The notes: generated by a model not told the origin, from the letters alone. A stretch of 64,000 bases of DNA from Candidatus Bathyarchaeota archaeon (GCA_026414485.1 JAOAIX010000001.1:89502-153501); one strand, 5' to 3'; counted from the first letter of the stretch, positions 33,529-41,807 are shown. Numbers and translations: made by a program.

Positions 33529-34224
33529 ATGGTGCGTCTAGTCAGTACAGGTGTTTTGGGGCTGGATATTTTGCTTGGCGGCGGCATGATCCGCGGTTCA
33601 ACCGCGGTCATAATTGGGCCTGTCGATATCTTTAAAACACATATTGCTCAGCAATACATTCTTGAAGGTTTAAAGGCGAATGAGGGTTGCCTTTACGTAA
33701 GCAGTTTAGATGTTAAAGAGAAGGTTAAAGAGCAGTTCACATATAGGTTCAAGTTTGACATTGAACCTTTAATTAGCAGCGGACTTTTAGAGCTGCTTGA
33801 GATGGAGATTCCTGATGATTCAAGTTTGAAGGTAAACAAATTTGGAAATCACTTTGAGAGTTTAAGATCCATTATAGCCAAAATTGGTGACTGTAACAAA
33901 TGCCGGGTTGTAATCAATAACCTTTTGCATTTCTTTTACCTGACTGATGATGCAGCAAAAATTGTTCAAGGTCTTGCGTGGTTGGATGCGTTTAGACAGA
34001 GGCGGGGCGCTGAATCTGTTCTGTTATATGTTATGGATACAGGAGGCACCTCTAGAATGTACGAGGAGGTAGTTAAGTCGCTGTGTGATTACGTTTTTGA
34101 GGTAGAAAGAGCTGCAAACGTCGTTGGAAAGCTGAAGGTTTCTAAGGCTCCGACGATTCATTCGATTGAGTGGCATGAATTGTTTTTCACAGAAAACGGC
34201 GTTGATCTTGCTGTTGTCATGTGA
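33529..34224 (+). CDS. KaiC-like protein with degenerate Walker A
   Basis: The 231-residue protein starts like its neighbour (VSTGVLGLDILLGGGMIRGS) but the nucleotide loop reads GPVDIFKT where GxxGxGKT is needed, and the Walker B strand reads RVVINNLLHF without an acidic residue. It is therefore probably unable to hydrolyse ATP and may act as a regulatory partner of the preceding ATPase. The ATG at 33529 follows GAGGTG. No frame damage is seen, so it is not a pseudogene. Confidence 0.75.
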   Translation: MVRLVSTGVLGLDILLGGGMIRGSTAVIIGPVDIFKTHIAQQYILEGLKANEGCLYVSSLDVKEKVKEQFTYRFKFDIEPLISSGLLELLEMEIPDDSSLKVNKFGNHFESLRSIIAKIGDCNKCRVVINNLLHFFYLTDDAAKIVQGLAWLDAFRQRRGAESVLLYVMDTGGTSRMYEEVVKSLCDYVFEVERAANVVGKLKVSKAPTIHSIEWHELFFTENGVDLAVVM

Positions 34225-34292
34225 GCGATAGACAAAGTGTCTGAGCAGTAGGTTTTTTAGTTCTTACTAAATTATCTCTATCTGTGTTTATT

Positions 34293-34568
34293 ATGTCCAG
34301 TGATGGTTCATCTGTTAAAGGGTCTGGCGGGAAAGACGAGTTTACCACGCGTACTCAGTACAAGCTGAGGCGGCGTCGTTTAAAAACTGAGGTTGTAGCT
34401 GTGCGGCTTATGCCAGGTTTTAAGCGAATTCTTGAACAGTTGGCTCGGAATGAAGGGTTGGATCTTTCTGCTTGGATGAGGAATCTTATCATAAAAGAGC
34501 TTAAGGTGAAGGGTATAATCCGAGATTCTGCATCTGCCTTTGGGGCGGTTGAAGGGACTCTGGAGTAG
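34293..34568 (+). CDS. ribbon-helix-helix-like DNA-binding protein
   Basis: The 91-residue protein has a basic N-terminal arm (KLRRRRLKTE) followed by TEVVAVRLMPGFKRILEQLA and LSAWMRNLIIKE, which fits the strand-helix-helix of CopG/Arc-type repressors at residues 33-75. It is not NikR: the metal-binding C-terminal domain is absent. It could control the adjacent KaiC-like or surface genes. No ribosome-binding site is visible at either ATG 34293 or GTG 34284. Confidence 0.6.
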   Translation: MSSDGSSVKGSGGKDEFTTRTQYKLRRRRLKTEVVAVRLMPGFKRILEQLARNEGLDLSAWMRNLIIKELKVKGIIRDSASAFGAVEGTLE

Positions 34569-34858
34569 GTTTATTATTGCTTTTTGTTTTGCGTGTGCTC
34601 TTTTAAAAGGTTGAGGTTGTTGTATTTTTATTGTGGTGTGCTGTTTTTTTTTGGTTTTTAGTTCTTATTAGTTCCTTTTGAAATGGCTTGTTTTTTACAT
34701 GAAAATGTCAATTTTGAACTTTGTTTTCATGTGTTTTCCAATGTTAAACAAATGTTAATTTAAGCTTTGATTTTGTATACATAGGTTAATCAAATGTAAA
34801 CTGTAATGCTTAACAACAACTTTTTACAACATATACCAAAAAGCGGGGCGTAGTTGGA

Positions 34859-35041
34859 ATGAACTTTAACCTCTATGTCGCTAAAAGCAACCGAACAACC
34901 AATGTAGACTCCAACACGTCCATTTGCCAAAATCTGACATTTAATAGTTACATAAATGAGTTGAAAACTAAGTACTGCGCCTGTCTTGTCAATGGTAAAA
35001 CCGCTGATGCTTTAACGTACACTAACCTTGGAGAGGTTTAA
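34859..35041 (+). CDS. possible 60-residue small protein
   Basis: This 60-codon frame has a GGGGCG run upstream of its ATG, and its last codons (GGAGAGG) contain the ribosome-binding site of the next gene, whose TTG lies 4 bases after the stop. The peptide is polar with three cysteines and several NxT/NxS sites, and no recognised family. The tight link to the next gene is the main support. Confidence 0.35.
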   Translation: MNFNLYVAKSNRTTNVDSNTSICQNLTFNSYINELKTKYCACLVNGKTADALTYTNLGEV

Positions 35042-35045
35042 CCGA

Positions 35046-35804
35046 TTGTCAGCTATGCCATTTCAGCCTGAGCTTTTCTTGTTCTTCGCAATAAACTTTT
35101 TCCTAGGCCTAAGTTTGCTGTCTTGTTTATCTGAACGCTTGTTTCCAGCTGCTTTTCCTTATCTGTGCCAAGTTATGGCTATCGTCGGCTATGCTCAATT
35201 ATGGATAAACTACACATACCTGAGCACCGCTATCGAAGCACGTTTCTGGGGCAGTCTCATCTACTTAGTGTTTGTAATCTCAATGATTTCTGCTGTAACA
35301 ATCTACGTTGCTCTTGTAAAACGCAGAGTAGCCGTCGGCGGCTTGTTCCTTGGAGGTTTAACTATGCCTACCGCATCCGCAGGTTTGTTTGTTGTGTCAC
35401 ATTATGTTAATGGTCTAAGTGTGCCTATGCCTCAATTGCCTGTTGTACCCATGGAAATTGTTCAGGTGCTGTTTGGCGCGGGGCTAGTGATTCTAACTGT
35501 AAGTGCAGTCTATTATTTGCGGCAAGAAAGAATGCTGAAGATGTTTGCCAAAGTTGCCTCTCCCATTCCCACTGCGCCACAAGTGCCTCTGAGTGCCCTT
35601 TTAGAAAGACTTGACAGTCAGTTCGTGGCAGGGGAAATCGAGTCTAAAGAGTACCTTGAGAAGAGAAAGGCTCTGTTGGGCTCAGAGAACTCTGAGAAGT
35701 CGTGGCTTCAAACGTTTGAGAAACAGTTGGAGAAGTTGGGGCTGGGGCATGCAAGTACGCTCGTTCAGTCAACACAAACAAATCAAGAGCAAGAGAGGAG
35801 GTGA
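35046..35804 (+). CDS. five-helix membrane protein with C-terminal SHOCT-like domain
   Basis: Residues 5-160 hold about five transmembrane helices (starting PELFLFFAINFFLGLSLLSC). After a Pro-rich linker, residues 180-210 read LLERLDSQFVAGEIESKEYL, a SHOCT-like motif found near membrane proteins and in oligomerisation. The TTG at 35046 follows GGAGAGG. It immediately precedes two genes for exported proteins, so it may be an anchor or export helper for them. That role is inference; the family is not recognised. Confidence 0.65.
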   Translation: MSAMPFQPELFLFFAINFFLGLSLLSCLSERLFPAAFPYLCQVMAIVGYAQLWINYTYLSTAIEARFWGSLIYLVFVISMISAVTIYVALVKRRVAVGGLFLGGLTMPTASAGLFVVSHYVNGLSVPMPQLPVVPMEIVQVLFGAGLVILTVSAVYYLRQERMLKMFAKVASPIPTAPQVPLSALLERLDSQFVAGEIESKEYLEKRKALLGSENSEKSWLQTFEKQLEKLGLGHASTLVQSTQTNQEQERR

Positions 35805-35813
35805 AAACAGAAG

Positions 35814-36353
35814 ATGCAGACTATAATAAAACGGGGCAAATTTTTAAAGCTCGTTACTTTACTATTAAGCTCACTGCTTATCGCAACTGCTTCAGCGGCT
35901 GTCTACAACTTGATGTACATTGACGCTGAAGTTGCACCAAAAACAGCTAAAGTATACTTCACCACCACAGGCGCTACTGACGCAACAGCCGCCGGAACTA
36001 CGGTCGGCACAGGCGGCACATACGTTAGCTTCAACAGTTTATCAGGTTGGAAGAACGCAACTAGAGTTTACGATAAAGTCGTGGTCATCAAAAACGATAA
36101 CACTGCCACTAGAAACTGTACTCTGCGTGTCAACAGCACTTCAGGCAGTGTTTCTGACCTTGATAAGCTTGACTTCAAAGTTGGCAGTCAAACATTAGAT
36201 GCAACAACAGTGAACAACTCTATAACTTTCAACATATCAGGCAACTCTTCTGTTGATGTTGAAGTGCGGTTGAAGTGGAAGGCTACTGCAGGAAATAACC
36301 CCGTGACAATAACACTAGAACTGATCGTTGACGCTGAAGGTGACAGCGAATAG
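35814..36353 (+). CDS. exported beta-rich surface protein, possible pilus/thread subunit
   Basis: The 179-residue protein has a signal sequence (LKLVTLLLSSLLIATASA) at residues 12-29 and then AVYNLMYIDAEVAPKTAKVY, after which it is Ser/Thr/Asn-rich and beta-stranded with several NxS/T glycosylation sites. Size and layout recall TasA/camelysin-like bundling-pilus subunits of archaea, but I cannot show homology. It lies 9 bases after the SHOCT protein. Its N-terminal pattern recurs in the next gene. Confidence 0.65.
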   Translation: MQTIIKRGKFLKLVTLLLSSLLIATASAAVYNLMYIDAEVAPKTAKVYFTTTGATDATAAGTTVGTGGTYVSFNSLSGWKNATRVYDKVVVIKNDNTATRNCTLRVNSTSGSVSDLDKLDFKVGSQTLDATTVNNSITFNISGNSSVDVEVRLKWKATAGNNPVTITLELIVDAEGDSE

Positions 36354-36416
36354 TCTACTCAAAACTTCCCCTTTTTTGTTGTTTCCCAAATTTATAGTCA
36401 TTCGTGTGGTTCCCCC

Positions 36417-39023
36417 ATGGTCAAAACTTCGATTACGCGGCGTTTCCTCGTCTTAGTTACTGCCATTTTGATAGTGGAAACTCTTTCTTCTGCAAACGCT
36501 AACGTGTACACCTTTTTTGTTGCGCAGGCCGCTGTCTCAGTTGAAAACCCACGCGTAGTGTTGCAGTCGGGTACTGCAGGCTCAGGCATAATATATGACC
36601 ATGGCACAGGTGCCTTTGTCAATGTTGCGCCTCTTCCAACTCCCTACTACTATCCTAACAGCTACAACATTGTCGCAGGCTCATATATTTCAGGCACCTT
36701 GCCAAGCAGCGTGCAATCTGTGGACGCTAGCTACTTCATAACACGTAGCGCTGGTTCTGCAACTTCAACACAAACTTACTATCCATCAAGCTACAGTCTT
36801 CAAGGCTCAACCACTCTTGTTTCAGGTTCTCTAGTTGACCTGCAAAGCAACAATGGGGCCTACATGACGTTTAGGTCGTATTCTACTGTGTCTTCAAACG
36901 AGGAAGATTTTGTTGACCAAACCAGCAACGTGGACGGCTCAGCTGACATTGGAACCCACAGTAGTTTCGCAGCCATGAAAACTGGGCCAGACAGTGTATA
37001 CGACACTCTGACTGAGGCAGATGCTGGTTCCTATGCGACGATAACCTATGTAGGCGCGGGTGCAATGGCTGCTGGTACTATCAACGTTTCTCCTGCGTTG
37101 CCAACTGGGTGGCAGCAAAACGACATTTTCTTGCTGTTTTGCGAAACCGCAAACCAGCCTGTGGCGGCTCCGAGCGGGTGGGCGGAGGTTTCAAATTCTC
37201 CACAGGGAACGGGAACTGCCGGTGGAAATGCAGCTACACGTTTAACAGTGTTTTGGCGACGAGCCACCGCAAGCGAGAATGCACCCACCGTTACTAACCC
37301 AGGTAACCACATTGTTGCAGGCATTCTCGCCTTTAGGGGAGTTGTTGAGTCTGGGAATCCGTGGGATGTTACCGCCGGCAATGTTCAGCCCACCGCTAGC
37401 ACCAGCGTTTCGATCCCGGGTGCCACAACAAGTGTCCCAGGATGCATGGTTGTTGTCGCCGTCGCCACAGGTGCAGACACTAATACCGCACAGTGTTCAA
37501 ATTGGGCAAATTCAAATCTTCAAGGATTAACCGAGCGGGTTGACTACTATTCCAATGCAGGTAACGGCGGCGGTTTTGGTGTTGCAACAGGCACACAACA
37601 GTCAGCGGGCAATTACGGTACAACAACGGCAACTGTGGCTACATCTTTTGCTCAAGGCATAATAAGTATAGCGCTTAAACCTAAATGGATCCCAAATTAC
37701 AGGCTTGACCTTGAAGTTCAGTGGACGAACGCGACGTACAACTGGCACAATAAAGTTTTGTGCATCTACGCCGGCACCTTAGCAAGCGAAACTTTACTGG
37801 TAGATGTATGGAGCGGCTCAAGCTGGGTCAACTTGATCCCTGCGGTAGCTGCAGGCTGGAACAACGTTTCCATTTCAAGCTACTTAACCTCCAGCACCCT
37901 AACGATAAGGTTTAGAGACGGCACAACTACAGGCGACACAACCCAAAACAGCTGGCAAATAGACTGCGCTCTAATCTACAAATGGAACACCCTATACACA
38001 GCTGAAGTGGAATTTACCGGAACATCAAACACGTGGTCATGGAGCCAACTTTCATGGACCGTTGACAGCTCCCTTACAGAATCCAGCGTCGACGTAACCA
38101 TACAACTCTACGACTACCAAGCTAACCAGTACGCTACAAGTGGTCAGGGCTACCTCGCCTACACATCCAGTTCTACACCCAATACAGACGAAACAAAAAC
38201 CCAAACTATAACAACAAACGCCGAGTACTACCGTGATGGCGCAGGAAACTGGAAACTCAAAATAAAATGCCAAAAAATCACTGCAACTCAATTTGACTTC
38301 AAAGCGGACTGGATAAAATTTGAACCAACACACTACACCCAATACACAACCACAACCGAATTCACATTCACCGGTGTAACCACCGAACCACCTGCACAAC
38401 TCAACTTCACCATCGTAAGCCAATATGACCTGGCAACTGTAGACGTCACAATTCAAGTGTGGAACTACACCTCATCATCATACGCTACAAGTGGTCAGGG
38501 CTACCTCGCCTACACATCCAGCCCCACGGTAAACACCGACGAAACCAAACAGCTCACAATAGCAATTAACGCTGAGTCAAACGTCAACAGCGGCCAAGCA
38601 AAAATAAAAATAACTGCAGTAAAAAACACAACCACCCAATTCCAGCAAAAAATCAACCAAATCCAACTGTGCTTCCACACCTTCAAATACGACTACGTAC
38701 TCAGAGCAGCCAACCAAGTTTCAGATTCTTGGAAAATCCGACTCACAGCATACGACCAAGCAAGCATTGCCCGTCTCACCAACTGCACCATATACCTGTA
38801 CGATGCAAGCAACGAACCATCCGCGCAAATAGTGGTGACCAACGGCGTCTACAACCAACAATACGGCAACTGGGTAGACCTTACAGCGCTAAGCAACCTT
38901 AAAATTGCAATGGTCGTCTCAACTTCCACCGCTGGAGCATCCCAAATCTACGCATACCTCGAAGTCCGCATACCCAACACAACCACCTACAACCTGCTAC
39001 CGATAACTTTCCAAATATCCTAG
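36417..39023 (+). CDS. 868-residue exported multidomain surface protein with internal repeats
   Basis: A signal sequence (VLVTAILIVETLSSANA) is followed by VYTFFVAQAAVSVENPRVVL, much as in the preceding protein. Residues 205-420 resemble phage-tail-like sandwich domains (DIFLLFCETANQPVAAPSGW). Residues 420-540 form a second beta domain (LDLEVQWTNATYNWHN). From about 545 two repeats of some 117 residues share YATSGQGYLAYTSS, and the DNA of that part is identical over 41 bases. No C-terminal anchor is seen. It is probably an adhesin or fibre component, secreted and glycosylated. Confidence 0.75.
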   Translation: MVKTSITRRFLVLVTAILIVETLSSANANVYTFFVAQAAVSVENPRVVLQSGTAGSGIIYDHGTGAFVNVAPLPTPYYYPNSYNIVAGSYISGTLPSSVQSVDASYFITRSAGSATSTQTYYPSSYSLQGSTTLVSGSLVDLQSNNGAYMTFRSYSTVSSNEEDFVDQTSNVDGSADIGTHSSFAAMKTGPDSVYDTLTEADAGSYATITYVGAGAMAAGTINVSPALPTGWQQNDIFLLFCETANQPVAAPSGWAEVSNSPQGTGTAGGNAATRLTVFWRRATASENAPTVTNPGNHIVAGILAFRGVVESGNPWDVTAGNVQPTASTSVSIPGATTSVPGCMVVVAVATGADTNTAQCSNWANSNLQGLTERVDYYSNAGNGGGFGVATGTQQSAGNYGTTTATVATSFAQGIISIALKPKWIPNYRLDLEVQWTNATYNWHNKVLCIYAGTLASETLLVDVWSGSSWVNLIPAVAAGWNNVSISSYLTSSTLTIRFRDGTTTGDTTQNSWQIDCALIYKWNTLYTAEVEFTGTSNTWSWSQLSWTVDSSLTESSVDVTIQLYDYQANQYATSGQGYLAYTSSSTPNTDETKTQTITTNAEYYRDGAGNWKLKIKCQKITATQFDFKADWIKFEPTHYTQYTTTTEFTFTGVTTEPPAQLNFTIVSQYDLATVDVTIQVWNYTSSSYATSGQGYLAYTSSPTVNTDETKQLTIAINAESNVNSGQAKIKITAVKNTTTQFQQKINQIQLCFHTFKYDYVLRAANQVSDSWKIRLTAYDQASIARLTNCTIYLYDASNEPSAQIVVTNGVYNQQYGNWVDLTALSNLKIAMVVSTSTAGASQIYAYLEVRIPNTTTYNLLPITFQIS
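38130..38170 (+). repeat. 41-base exact repeat, copy 1
   Basis: The 41 bases beginning TACGCTACAAGTGGTCAGGG occur again, exactly, at 38481-38521. They are in frame and encode YATSGQGYLAYTS in the two adjacent 117-residue repeats of the surface protein. Exact DNA identity amid diverged flanks suggests recent gene conversion. Confidence 0.95.
38481..38521 (+). repeat. 41-base exact repeat, copy 2
   Basis: Second copy of the exact 41-base repeat, 351 bases (117 codons) downstream of the first, in the same frame of the surface protein. Confidence 0.95.
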
Positions 39024-39357
39024 CACAACTTTAACTGACACGTTAACAGTAAAGCAGCATGAAGGGTTCCAGAGGGGCTAATGTATTCTTTAACCTAAAG
39101 AAAACATAAACTTCAGAAGTCTTTAGTCGACATGATTTTCTTTATTCCTCTAACACATATGTCGGTAACATACATGTTTCATGGAGAACTAGTTTTTGAT
39201 TGTTTTATCGCTAAAAATAGCTTTTGTTTTAAATATTTACAACGTTCTGCATGAAACAAGTTTTCCATTGAGCTATTTTTATTCACCAGGTTTGATTGTA
39301 ATAAACACACAACCCGCCACCTCTTTGCTGTTTCTTTCCGTAGCTAAAAAAATAAAA
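39024..39357. other. noncoding gap between surface gene and tRNA-Gly
   Basis: This 334-base stretch contains no credible gene. It holds ACATATGT and ACATACATGT (39158-39176), overlapping palindromic hexamers of unknown meaning, and AT-rich DNA near 39190-39260. An open frame running into the tRNA is an artefact of the tRNA sequence. Confidence 0.45.
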
Positions 39358-39360
39358 TGG

Positions 39361-39436
39361 TGCGGTCGCCGGGATTTGAACCCGGGATCATTAGCTTGGA
39401 AGGCTAAAGTCCTAAACCAGACTAGACGACGGCCGC
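39361..39436 (-). tRNA. tRNA-Gly (TCC)
   Basis: On the minus strand the 5' acceptor arm GCGGCCG faces CGACCGC. The anticodon stem TTAGC/GCTAA encloses CTTCCAA, giving TCC. The T stem CCGGG/CCCGG encloses TTCAAAT. The discriminator is A and CCA is encoded (39358-39360). Acceptor pair 5:68 is C-A, a mismatch; the other six pairs are Watson-Crick. No intron is seen. Confidence 0.93.
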
Positions 39437-39570
39437 TCGTGTGCTATTTCCATCTTCTAAGCGTAATTTAAGTTTATCTAGTTTATTCATGTTCAAAAAG
39501 CACTAAATGGCTCACTAAATAATTTGTCAGGAGAACAATCAACCTCTTTTGAAAAAACAAATGCTCAACT

Positions 39571-39714
39571 CTAATCATCAATTATTTCAATCATAAGTTG
39601 TCCACAGCAAAACGGATTTTTCTTTTCATGGCAACTATGGGCATGTGTACAATCGCAACTTTCATAGTCTGACTCAATTTTTTTACCACATTTTTTACAT
39701 TGAAACGTTGGCAT
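39571..39714 (-). CDS. 47-residue Cys-rich protein, desulforedoxin-like
   Basis: ATG at 39714 opens MPTFQCKKCGKKIESDYE, and the frame ends at 39571 after 47 codons. The first CxxCG and a late FCCGQLMIEI recall the Cys4 iron site of desulforedoxin and desulfoferrodoxin (CxxCG and CCGxPM). Between them lies an extra CDCTHAHSC segment that may bind a second metal. The window has several oxygen-defence proteins, so an electron carrier or metal chaperone is likely. It is too small for length-limited gene callers. Confidence 0.6.
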   Translation of the reverse strand: MPTFQCKKCGKKIESDYESCDCTHAHSCHEKKNPFCCGQLMIEIIDD

Positions 39715-39973
39715 ATCTACCAAACAAATCAAATAACTTAAGAAACCAAAAACCTTTTCTGAAAATTTTCAACTCAAAATCTTGTAAGAGAAAAAGTTAA
39801 CTCTAAACCTAATTAGTAACTCAGCTCGGAGTAGCAGGCTTTGCTTTGCGCTTTACTTTTAGTCATCTTTCTTGCAGTGATGAAGTTTACTTAAAGATGA
39901 AGAGAAGAGTATATCTACATAGGTGTTGAACATTAAAGCATCTACTACAAGTTACAAGTATTCAGGATAAAAA

Positions 39974-40246
39974 ATGTCAATCAAAAAAGAAACCCGCAAC
40001 AAAATTCCAACAAGCCGCATAAAAATTCTTGTTAAAGAGGCAAAACAAATGGTTAATGGTCCCTACTACTGCCCAAACTGCCGAAAAGAACTCCTCCAGA
40101 TTCTTGCAGACGTAAAAAACAAAGAAGTCTACGCAGTATGCAAATGTGGCTTGGAAGAAAAATTAGCCTATGCTCCTGTTTTTCAGCCAATAGACTACTA
40201 TAATAAGTTCAGAGACATATGCAAAAAACGTGTCATGAAGCGTTAA
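39974..40246 (+). CDS. Elf1-like zinc-ribbon transcription elongation factor
   Basis: The 90-residue protein has a basic N-terminal region, then YYCPNCRKELLQILADV with AVCKCGLEEKL, forming a Cys4 zinc ribbon, and a C-terminal PIDYYNKFRD similar to the VDxYCKFID tail of archaeal Elf1. Elf1 binds RNA polymerase during elongation. Cysteines at about 54, 57, 79 and 81 make the metal site. The next gene starts 18 bases later. Confidence 0.75.
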   Translation: MSIKKETRNKIPTSRIKILVKEAKQMVNGPYYCPNCRKELLQILADVKNKEVYAVCKCGLEEKLAYAPVFQPIDYYNKFRDICKKRVMKR

Positions 40247-40264
40247 CACAATAAGGTGGAACCT

Positions 40265-40486
40265 TTGAGTAGAGACGTCGTCAGCTATTCCAGAAGCTTC
40301 CTTTTAGGCGGTAATATCGTTCTTGGTGTATGGGTTTTTCTTTCGTCCTTGTCAGCGTGGTTATACAATCAAACTTTTGGTTATCTTTTTACGCTTTTCA
40401 CTGTGCTCTCAATTTACGTTGTGCTGCGACGACTAGGTTGCAATAGCTGTGTCAACTGCAAAAATTGCACCTTAGGCTTTTGGTAA
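40265..40486 (+). CDS. small membrane protein with Cys-rich tail
   Basis: The 73-residue protein has two hydrophobic segments (about 10-30 and 36-53) and ends CNSCVNCKNCTLGFW, four cysteines in CxxCxxCxxC spacing that could hold a metal or Fe-S site at the membrane. The TTG at 40265 follows AAGGTGGA; an in-frame GTG lies three codons upstream. It shares a transcript with the Elf1-like gene. I do not recognise the family. Confidence 0.55.
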   Translation: MSRDVVSYSRSFLLGGNIVLGVWVFLSSLSAWLYNQTFGYLFTLFTVLSIYVVLRRLGCNSCVNCKNCTLGFW

Positions 40487-40648
40487 ACTTGCAGGTGCCT
40501 TCTTCGGTAGAGGAAACACCAAACGAATAAGCATAGGCACCAGAACAGGCATGATTGCTTTCACATATTTCTTTATGACGCTTCTGCCTCTGTTTCTGCT
40601 TTTCATTTCTATTATAAAGATGTTCACAATTCTCAAAGTTGTAGTCAT
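40472..40648 (-). CDS. possible small basic protein, weakly supported
   Basis: A 58-codon frame from ATG 40648 (preceded by AGAGGC) encodes a basic, hydrophobic peptide with IMPVLVPMLIRLVFPLP. The frame stays open further upstream to 40732. It overlaps the tail of the convergent neighbour by 15 bases. No family is recognised and codon quality is poor, so it may not be translated. Confidence 0.25.
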   Translation of the reverse strand: MTTTLRIVNIFIIEMKSRNRGRSVIKKYVKAIMPVLVPMLIRLVFPLPKKAPASLPKA

Positions 40649-40728
40649 GATTTGCCTCTTAGCTATCTCAACCGGTAGTGTTTTAACATGGTTCTCAAAA
40701 CCAACAAAACCCGCGGCATGATCAACTT

Positions 40729-41266
40729 TCAATAATCTTGGTTTAGAGCTTCCAAGATTTTAACAGCGAACTCTCCGATATCACGCTGTACATAAACCAA
40801 GATAACACTTTCCAACGCTAAAATGAACCATAGAAAAACCGCAAAAACACGTGCTAATCCACTTAGTAATAAAGTACCTTGAAAATTTGAATACCCATTA
40901 GTACTAATCAGCCAACTCCAACTGTTAGGCAAATGTGTGACGCTAAATGTGCTCAAATCCATAGAAATCCAAACGCAAACTACGCTTAACAAGGCTGCAA
41001 AAACACAACCCGCCACACTTCACATAACTCAAAGACAACTTTGAAGTGCTACTTACGCGGGTGCCCACGTTAGTCTGATAAAATTGAAACTTTAAGGTTT
41101 TTTTAGCTGCTTTGGGCGTAACTCCCCAAAGTGAACCTTGAAGTGCCGACAAACTAAAGGGCGAATTTTCAGAAGTTACTTCGCATTTATTTTTGATCAG
41201 CAACGTCTTCAGCTGGTTGAAAGCAGTCTCAATTTCTGTTTTCACCACAACTGATGCTGTCGCCAA
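40729..41266 (-). pseudogene. membrane protein gene apparently split by a frameshift
   Basis: Two overlapping frames look like halves of one protein. The first (41266 down to about 41020) begins MATASVVVKTEIETAFNQLK and runs through a soluble domain to SSTSKLSLSYV. The second (from about 41016 to 40729) continues AGCVFAALLSVVCVWISMDL with two membrane helices and ends ILEALNQDY. After the junction the first frame continues as atypical residues. A one-base shift near 41010-41025 would join them into about 170 residues. It may be a damaged gene, a programmed shift or a sequence error. The family is not recognised. Confidence 0.6.
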
Positions 41267-41290
41267 TTTTTAACCAACAACATAAAAGTT

Positions 41291-41722
41291 TTAGAAGACG
41301 TATGGTAAATCTTCTTTATTCTTATCTTTGATCTCCTTTAACGACTCATATTGGGCTTCCATAAGAATTTTTAAGGTGTCTATGTGCTTGCGTATCTCCT
41401 CGATTTCATTGGTCTTCTCAAGAACACCTGACTTAGCTAGCTGCTCGTCTATTTTATTCACGGTCACTTCTAACACTTTAACCTTAAACGCGAAAATCTG
41501 CAACATATACAAAAGGCTAAGCTGAGATGACAAACGATCTAGCCTGTCATAAGCCAGCATTCGCCGCATAAAAGCCTTCAATTTCTGTTCTTCAGTGGTA
41601 TCTTTTGATTGAAGCAGTAATCCATAATCAGCTGTTTGTTTTGAAGCCGCCTCTTTGCTTTCTTCAAAGATCCTTTGAATTCTCTTGGTAGTTTTCTCTA
41701 GAAGTTCTAAGACTTCGTCCAA
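41291..41722 (-). CDS. coiled-coil protein of unknown function
   Basis: The 143-residue protein is almost wholly helical, with heptad patterning at residues 1-35 (EVLELLEKTTKRIQRIFEES) and 75-135 (KVKVLEVTVNKIDEQLAKSG). It has no membrane helix and no enzymatic motif. It lies 25 bases upstream of the split membrane gene on the same strand, so the two may be cotranscribed. I do not recognise it. Confidence 0.65.
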   Translation of the reverse strand: MDEVLELLEKTTKRIQRIFEESKEAASKQTADYGLLLQSKDTTEEQKLKAFMRRMLAYDRLDRLSSQLSLLYMLQIFAFKVKVLEVTVNKIDEQLAKSGVLEKTNEIEEIRKHIDTLKILMEAQYESLKEIKDKNKEDLPYVF

Positions 41723-41807
41723 CCATGTCCCCTCTGTGGTGCTTCCTTAAATTCAAAGGAACTTCTATTTCACGTTTTCCATTAGATAAAACAAACTGCA
41801 ACGAATT

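Noticed and set aside
34293-34568. Ribbon-helix-helix protein considered as the NikR for the metal operators
   Set aside because: It has no C-terminal nickel-binding domain and is shorter than NikR.
38052-38456. Minus-strand 134-codon frame under the surface protein
   Set aside because: Antisense shadow produced by the T-poor coding strand; low-complexity Cys/Val translation.
39196-39471. Plus-strand open frame with GRRDLNPGSLAWKAK
   Set aside because: It runs through the complement of tRNA-Gly and has no ribosome-binding site.
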